Source: an uncultured Agathobaculum sp. (GTDB lineage Bacteria > Bacillota > Clostridia > Oscillospirales > Butyricicoccaceae). Taken from it: DNA of 26,147 nt. Below are positions 22,474 to 26,147 of this stretch, piece by piece. The position numbers and the translations under genes were made by a program. The notes below the pieces were generated by a model. The model saw nothing but the letters and a program-made list of their open reading frames with translations, ran no database searches and had not been told where the DNA came from. Position 1 is the first letter of the stretch. Each line of letters begins with the position of its first letter. The stretch lies in NCBI GenBank assembly GCA_934504345.1, contig CAKSVR010000032.1:1-26147 (forward strand). The letters run 5' to 3'.

Positions 22474-23295
22474 ATGAAATGTCAGCACTGCGGCGTTCAC
22501 TTTGATGATGACGAGCGCGTATGTCCGATGTGCGGCGCACGGGCGGGCACAAAGGGCCGCATGAGCAAGCCCGCGCCCAAATGGCACGGCAAGCCGCGCG
22601 AAACCTATACCGAATATCACCCGACCATTGCGAACAGCAGCTCGGCGAAAACGACAAAGAGCAAGGCCCGTCCCATCAAGGACAAGCCGAAAACGAAGAA
22701 AGGCCCGTGGGGACTTGCTGTGGCGGTGCTGGTCCTTCTGACCATCCTGCCGAATCTGTTTGCATTCGTAGTGGATGAGCTGATACCCGATCTGGAGGAC
22801 ACCTTTACCTCCTCCTACGAGCCGGATTACGGCGATTATGACACCGATTACGACGCGGATTACAGCGCTGCCGACCTCAGTGCTGTCTTGGGCACGGACA
22901 GCGGCACCGTTCTCGACAACGGCGATACCATCCGCCTGCACTACGAGCAGCCGAGCGACGAATGGGCGCTGCTGTACACCTCGGCGGAGGGCGGCACGTT
23001 CAAGAGCGAGGTGGATGCATGGTGTACCTATGCCGATCCGGACGAGTATTACTACATGGACGATTACCCGGCGGAGCAGTATGATATGTATACGATCCTG
23101 CTCACACCGGACGATGCGGAAATGACAGGCGCATTGCCGGAGTGGTGTCAGACGGTGACGGAAAACGACGATTCCATCTGGCTGCTGGCGTATGTCAGCA
23201 AGACGGATGACGAGCTGGTGCTCGAGGACTGGGACAGCATCGGCCTGTTCGACGGCGCGGCGACAGTCCCGTTCTTCCGGGTGCAGGATATGTGA
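22474..23295 (+). CDS. Zinc-ribbon single-pass membrane protein (273 aa)
   Basis: An N-terminal zinc ribbon with Cys3, Cys6, Cys17 and Cys20 (MKCQHCG, CPMCGA) is followed by a basic linker (30-78, rich in Lys), one transmembrane helix at about 79-100 and an acidic C-terminal region of 170 residues. This region has a Tyr/Asp repeat (YGDYDTDYDADY) and then a folded-looking domain with WALLYTSAEGG and LLAYVSKTDDELVLEDWD. The ATG at 22474 follows AAAGGGAGG. The positive linker and acidic outer part suggest a cytoplasmic N-terminus and an external C-terminus. Function is unknown; similar zinc-ribbon membrane proteins are common in gut Clostridia. Confidence 0.82.
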   Translation: MKCQHCGVHFDDDERVCPMCGARAGTKGRMSKPAPKWHGKPRETYTEYHPTIANSSSAKTTKSKARPIKDKPKTKKGPWGLAVAVLVLLTILPNLFAFVVDELIPDLEDTFTSSYEPDYGDYDTDYDADYSAADLSAVLGTDSGTVLDNGDTIRLHYEQPSDEWALLYTSAEGGTFKSEVDAWCTYADPDEYYYMDDYPAEQYDMYTILLTPDDAEMTGALPEWCQTVTENDDSIWLLAYVSKTDDELVLEDWDSIGLFDGAATVPFFRVQDM

Positions 23296-23302
23296 ATACA
23301 GC

Positions 23303-23330
23303 AAAAAAGGACGCAAAAGCGTCCTTTTTG
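23303..23330 (+). terminator. Terminator after the zinc-ribbon gene
   Basis: AAAAAAGGACGC, AAAA loop, GCGTCCTTTTTG. Confidence 0.85.
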
Positions 23331-23362
23331 TTGTCCGCGCCCTTGCATCCCGGCTCTGTCGC

Positions 23363-23391
23363 TTGACAAAACCGGGATGCCGCGCTATAAT
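23363..23391 (+). promoter_or_regulatory. Promoter of the antisense RNA of the holin-like toxin locus
   Basis: TTGACA (23363-23368), a 17-bp spacer and TATAAT (23386-23391): a full consensus promoter. Confidence 0.85.
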
Positions 23392-23397
23392 ATAGCT

Positions 23398-23489
23398 ACA
23401 AACGGCGGCTCGCTGGAATCGGGCGGTCGTTCCCCATATGGTTAATGCTTGAGGAAACGCCGCTCCGTCTACGGGGCGGTTATTTCTTT
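23398..23489 (+). ncRNA. Putative type I antitoxin RNA (about 92 nt)
   Basis: It runs from the consensus promoter to a terminator stem CCGCTCCGT/ACGGGGCGG (23460-23479, one G-U pair) and TTATTTCTTT. An internal stem ACGGCGGCTCG/CGGGCGGTCGT precedes it. The last bases overlap the 3' end of the toxin CDS (stop at 23480), and the rest would pair with the toxin mRNA if that reads on. This is the convergent 3'-overlap layout of TxpA/RatA. No ORF with a ribosome binding site is seen. Confidence 0.7.
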
Positions 23490-23557
23490 AGGTTCAGAAT
23501 CCCAAAGACGATCGTTGCAATCAACATCATGAGAGTAAGCACTTCCATGGTGGTCAT
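23480..23557 (-). CDS. Holin-like type I toxin (25 aa)
   Basis: The peptide begins MTTMEVLTLMMLIATIVFG and ends ILNLKK. It has one hydrophobic helix, a conserved-looking ExLxLM near the start and a Lys-Lys tail. This matches the pattern of putative holin-like toxins related to TxpA/BsrG, although it is shorter than most (about 30-60). The ATG at 23557 follows AAAAGGGGG by 8 nt, and that site is half of a perfect hairpin (23566-23587). The promoter is at 23618-23646. A reduced copy of the locus lies at 16449-16626. Toxicity is inferred from family and layout. Confidence 0.75.
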   Translation of the reverse strand: MTTMEVLTLMMLIATIVFGILNLKK

Positions 23558-23565
23558 CACGATCA

Positions 23566-23587
23566 CCCCCTTTTATGTAAAAGGGGG
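23566..23587 (-). promoter_or_regulatory. Hairpin hiding the toxin ribosome binding site
   Basis: Perfect 10-bp palindrome with a 2-base centre (CCCCCTTTTA and TAAAAGGGGG). The 3' arm is the ribosome binding site, so the full-length mRNA should be poorly translated, as known for many type I toxins. Confidence 0.7.
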
Positions 23588-23617
23588 AACAACCTTTTTT
23601 CACCGTTTGCTGTATTC

Positions 23618-23646
23618 ATTATATCATGTCATATCGTGCCGCACAA
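23618..23646 (-). promoter_or_regulatory. Promoter of the holin-like toxin
   Basis: TTGTGC (23646-23641), a 17-bp spacer and TATAAT (23623-23618) on the minus strand. The expected start near 23611 gives a 5' UTR of about 54 nt. Confidence 0.7.
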
Positions 23647-23668
23647 CCGCCGTTTGGGCGGTTTTTTT
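23646..23668 (+). terminator. Plus-strand terminator bounding the toxin locus
   Basis: ACCGCC, GTTTG loop, GGCGGT and then TTTTTT. It would end any antisense transcript that reads through the first stop and crosses the whole toxin mRNA. Confidence 0.65.
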
Positions 23669-23685
23669 CTCCGCGACATACGAAT

Positions 23686-23730
23686 GAAAAAAACGGAGAA
23701 TGCCCTCGGCTGGGGTGCATTCTCCGTTTT
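23686..23730 (-). terminator. Terminator of the YczE-like gene
   Basis: On the minus strand AAAACGGAGAATGC and GCATTCTCCGTTT with a 13-nt loop and T7. Confidence 0.8.
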
Positions 23731-23768
23731 CCATTCCGGCTCGCCGGATACCCGCTGCGGCGGGCAGC

Positions 23769-24416
23769 TCAATTCCCGGAAATGCGCTGGATGGTTTCCG
23801 CGACATTTTCCTGATGCACCTCGGCGGGACGGAAGCGGACGGCCGCAAAATTGAGGTTGATGAGCGGGCCCAGTCCAACGGCGGAAATGATCGTGCCGAC
23901 ACCGACCGGGCCGCCGAGGAAAAAGCCGATGACGGTGACGAGCACATCCACGACGGCGCGGCAGACGCCCGCTGAGCGGTTGAACTTTCTCGCCAGCGCG
24001 ACCATGAGCGCATCGCGCGGACCGGAGCCGAGCGCGCTTTTCATGTACAGCCAGGTGCCGAGCGCGAGCAGCTCGAGGCCGCCGAGCAGCAGGAGAATGC
24101 CGCTCACCGGCCCGTGCATCTGCGGGATGAGCCCGGCCGCCTGAATGGCATCGATCATCACCGCGCAGCCCGCGATGTTGATGATGGTGCCGAAGCCGAA
24201 GCTCTCGCCGAAGAACACCGCCGTGAGGATGGCCGCCGCGCCCGCGATCGCCGAGGCCGTGCCGTAGGTCATGCCGGTGCGCTGCGCCATGCCCTGCTGC
24301 AAAACGCTCCACGGCTCAAGGCCGACACTGGCCTGAAGCATCATCGCGATGCCGACCGAGCTGACCGCGACACCTAACAGCAGCCAGAATAACCGGCGGA
24401 TGTACTCTCGAAACAT
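23769..24416 (-). CDS. YczE/YitT-like integral membrane protein (215 aa)
   Basis: Five predicted membrane helices with FWLLLGVAVSSVGIAMML, GLEPWSVLQQGMAQRTGMTYG, FGFGTIINI, LGSGPRDALMVALARKF and GVGTIISAVGLGPLIN. These glycine-rich motifs are typical of the YczE family (COG2364); the transported molecule, if any, is unknown. The ATG at 24416 follows GGGAGG by 8 nt; the open frame upstream is in the terminator of the previous gene. It lies 106 bp after the YheO-like regulator on the same strand, separated by a terminator, and may be controlled by it. Confidence 0.88.
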   Translation of the reverse strand: MFREYIRRLFWLLLGVAVSSVGIAMMLQASVGLEPWSVLQQGMAQRTGMTYGTASAIAGAAAILTAVFFGESFGFGTIINIAGCAVMIDAIQAAGLIPQMHGPVSGILLLLGGLELLALGTWLYMKSALGSGPRDALMVALARKFNRSAGVCRAVVDVLVTVIGFFLGGPVGVGTIISAVGLGPLINLNFAAVRFRPAEVHQENVAETIQRISGN

Positions 24417-24448
24417 AATGTATACCTCCCGTGAGCAGTTTAGCAGAT

Positions 24449-24499
24449 AAAAAAGTGAAACGGCAGAACCGCGAGCCTTCCGCTCCGATCCTGCCGTTT
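24449..24499 (-). terminator. Terminator of the YheO-like regulator gene
   Basis: AAACGGCAG pairs with CTGCCGTTT, followed on the minus strand by CACTTTTTTATC. Confidence 0.65.
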
Positions 24500-24522
24500 T
24501 TGCTGTTTGCGATGTAATGATA

Positions 24523-25236
24523 TTATTCCGAAGCGGAATTGCTGTCGTCTTTTTTGATCTGCGACAGGTAGCGGTAAACGCTGGCCTGTGAGCAGTGCAG
24601 CGCATCGGCCACATCCTTGACCGCGCCCTTGAGCAGGAAAATGCCGCCGCTCTCGAGCGAAGCGATGATCTGCATCCGTTCATCAGGCGTGAGCCGGTCG
24701 GCAGTGACGCCGAGGCGTATGAGTTCGCGGCCGACCGCATCGCCGGCCACCGCATCGATGGAATTGTGGAAGCTCTCGGTCGTGGAGGGAACGGGCCGCG
24801 GGAACGGTTCCCCGGGCACGGCCTCCTGCGGCGCCAGATGGTCGTCGATAAACATATCCGGATGGCACAGCCGCAGCACGTTCTCGCTGGCAGCCAGATA
24901 GCGGCTGTCGTCGAAGTTGATGCACAGCATACCGATCAGCTTGCTGTTCTGCTTGATGAACATGGTGCTCGAGCGCAGGGTCTTGCCCTCGGCAGAGAGG
25001 CCGCAGTAGTGCAGACGATAATCCTGCGTCTGGTAGCTCTTGTCCATCAGGATTTTGAGCGCAACGTTTGTCAGCGGAGCCCCGACCTCGCGGCCGCTGA
25101 TGTGATTATTGGCGATGGCGACAATGGAACGGTTCTTGTCGGTCATGTCGTGCAGAGCAACCTCATAATCCGGCCCAAGCGCCTGTCCGAGAAATTCTGT
25201 CAGCTTGATATAGTGCTGAAGCAGCGGATTTGCCAT
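24523..25236 (-). CDS. YheO-like PAS/HTH transcriptional regulator (237 aa)
   Basis: The N-terminal YheO-type PAS domain (FLGQALGPDYEVALHDMT, SIVAIANNHISGREVGAPLT, LRSSTMFIKQNSKLIGMLCI) spans residues 10-115, followed by a Pro-rich linker and a C-terminal helix-turn-helix (VKDVADALHCSQASVYRYLSQIKK). Relatives such as DauR sense small molecules linked to amino-acid use. I chose the ATG at 25236, with GGGGTGGG just upstream; an ATG at 25254 has no site. A dyad overlaps its promoter, so self-control is likely. It is divergent from the PsiE-like gene and upstream of the YczE-like gene. Confidence 0.9.
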   Translation of the reverse strand: MANPLLQHYIKLTEFLGQALGPDYEVALHDMTDKNRSIVAIANNHISGREVGAPLTNVALKILMDKSYQTQDYRLHYCGLSAEGKTLRSSTMFIKQNSKLIGMLCINFDDSRYLAASENVLRLCHPDMFIDDHLAPQEAVPGEPFPRPVPSTTESFHNSIDAVAGDAVGRELIRLGVTADRLTPDERMQIIASLESGGIFLLKGAVKDVADALHCSQASVYRYLSQIKKDDSNSASE

Positions 25237-25272
25237 ATGCCCACCCCGTTTCATTCACATTGATTTGTATAC

Positions 25273-25306
25273 TATCATTATAACTTAACAATGATAAGTT
25301 TGTCAA
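25273..25306 (-). promoter_or_regulatory. Promoter of the YheO-like gene with overlapping dyad
   Basis: TTGACA (25306-25301), an 18-bp spacer and TATAAT (25282-25277). The inverted repeat TATCATT, 10 bp, AATGATA (25273-25296) overlaps the -10 and is a candidate operator. The surrounding 25237-25543 is very AT-rich compared with the genes and has no further gene. Confidence 0.6.
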
Positions 25307-25431
25307 AATTATCGTAAAATAATTTCTCACAACAAAGATAAAAAGTTATTATGCAAAATGCCAAAAACGAGGTAATAATACCTAAAAAACTCGTAGAAAA
25401 CCAGTAATGCATACAAAACTCGTTAAAATTA

Positions 25432-25460
25432 TTGACATAGTGATAAAATAATGTTAAATT
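25432..25460 (+). promoter_or_regulatory. Promoter of the PsiE-like gene
   Basis: TTGACA (25432-25437), a 17-bp spacer and TAAATT (25455-25460). Confidence 0.5.
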
Positions 25461-25543
25461 TATAACATAGAAATGTTGTGCAGACTGATAAAAACTTACA
25501 GAACTGAGGAAAAGGAATGAGAAAACGAGAAAGGGAGAACGAT

Positions 25544-26029
25544 ATGAATTCGGATTTTCGAGATAAGCTCTCCAGCGCAGCCACAGCGGTCGAGATCACG
25601 CTCGGCATGGTGATTTTGATCGCGTGCATCGTGTCCGGCATCGGCATGGTCGCAATGACGGACATGGATCAGCTGTTCAAAAACCCGGGTTATCTGCAAG
25701 CCCGCATGAGCTCGGCGTGCCTGATCATCATCGGCATCGAGCTGATCAAGATGATCACCAGCTACACCATTGACTCGGTGGTGGACGTTATGCTGCTGGC
25801 CATCGCGCGACAGATGATCGTCGAGCATACCTCGCCGAGCGAGAATCTGATCGCCGTGCTGTCGATCGGCATCCTGTTCGTCATCCGCAAGTACCTGTAT
25901 ATCTCCCGTCTGGATCGCCGCCGCTCCCAAAAGGAGATCGAAGAGGACGTCCGCGCGGAGGTGCTCGGCGTGGACAGCCGCAGCGAGAGCAAAAAGCCCG
26001 AGCCGCCGGAGATCGGTTCCTTGATTTGA
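25544..26029 (+). CDS. PsiE-like phosphate-starvation-inducible family membrane protein (161 aa)
   Basis: Four hydrophobic segments (AVEITLGMVILIACIVSGIG, SSACLIIIGIELIKMITSY, VDVMLLAIARQMIVEH and LIAVLSIGILFVIRKYLYI) resemble the PsiE family, with a charged cytoplasmic tail rich in Glu, Arg and Ser. The function of PsiE is unknown. The start is uncertain: ATG at 25544 has AAGGGAG 6 nt upstream, while ATG at 25517 has GAGGAAAAGG and would add MRKREREND. It has a -35 of consensus type and faces away from the YheO-like regulator, so shared control is possible. Confidence 0.78.
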   Translation: MNSDFRDKLSSAATAVEITLGMVILIACIVSGIGMVAMTDMDQLFKNPGYLQARMSSACLIIIGIELIKMITSYTIDSVVDVMLLAIARQMIVEHTSPSENLIAVLSIGILFVIRKYLYISRLDRRRSQKEIEEDVRAEVLGVDSRSESKKPEPPEIGSLI

Positions 26030-26051
26030 AACAAGCGTGCATATCACATAA

Positions 26052-26147
26052 AGGCAACACCGCACAATTGAAGCGGCGGTGCTTTGCGGAAATTTTGTGC
26101 CCTGACTTTGTTGCAGTTTCACGGTAATACATCAAGTATTACCGCAA
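26052..26147. mobile_element. MITE-like element, second copy, cut by the window edge
   Basis: AGGCAACACCGCACAATTGAA matches the left end of the element at 4659 (GGGTAACGCCGCGCAATGAAA), and GGCGGTGCTTTGCGG is shared just inside. The right end is outside the window. Confidence 0.6.

Overview
The window is a GC-rich bacterial chromosome segment with AGGAGG-type ribosome binding sites, TTGACA/TATAAT promoters and many U-tract terminators. The content (DUF4317, DUF3793, Feo operon with a Cys-rich FeoB tail protein, TraX-like acyltransferase, GluQ-RS, DNA polymerase I without visible proofreading residues) points to a Clostridia gut bacterium, probably Oscillospirales. That assignment is inferred from gene families; no marker RNA gene is present.

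Layout. 1-787 is a three-unit array in which each unit encodes a 24-residue hydrophobic peptide on the minus strand (the first is cut by the window edge). The two complete units are each opposed by a convergent plus-strand promoter, an arrangement like type I toxin-antitoxin loci. 904-2154 is a DUF4317 gene, followed by a repeat-rich stretch of REP-like palindromes (2155-2800). 3000-8443 is an iron island: DUF3793, flavodoxin, two FeoA, FeoB and a FeoB-associated Cys-rich peptide. Four RTTAG-N6-CTAAY palindromes, like DtxR/IdeR boxes, precede the DUF3793 gene and the feo genes. A duplicated structured element and a MITE lie inside the island.

8807-14701 holds housekeeping genes: TraX-like protein, polA, then a tight cluster of arginine/tyrosine phosphatase, rimI, a GNAT and tsaD. 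14936-16372 is a membrane-anchored MerR-RDD fusion behind a 19-bp-spacer promoter. 16651-17814 (minus) is a lipoprotein NagZ-type glycosidase. 18081-20207 holds a flavodoxin-fold oxidoreductase whose stop codon lies inside a 392-bp palindrome-ended element, then GluQ-RS. 20513-22381 is a GntR/ABC/permease operon. 22474-23295 is a zinc-ribbon membrane protein.

A second, unrelated type I toxin-antitoxin-like locus lies at 23363-23646: a 25-residue holin-like toxin whose ribosome binding site is buried in a perfect hairpin, opposed by a convergent antisense RNA. A reduced, inverted copy at 16449-16626 keeps the antisense RNA and its promoter but has lost most of the toxin, so it looks like a solitary antitoxin. 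The right end has a YczE-like membrane protein, a YheO-like PAS/HTH regulator divergent from a PsiE-like protein, and a MITE cut by the window edge.

The most novel material is the array of small hydrophobic peptide/antisense RNA units at the left end, together with the toxin-antitoxin pair and its orphan antitoxin copy at 23.4 and 16.5 kb.
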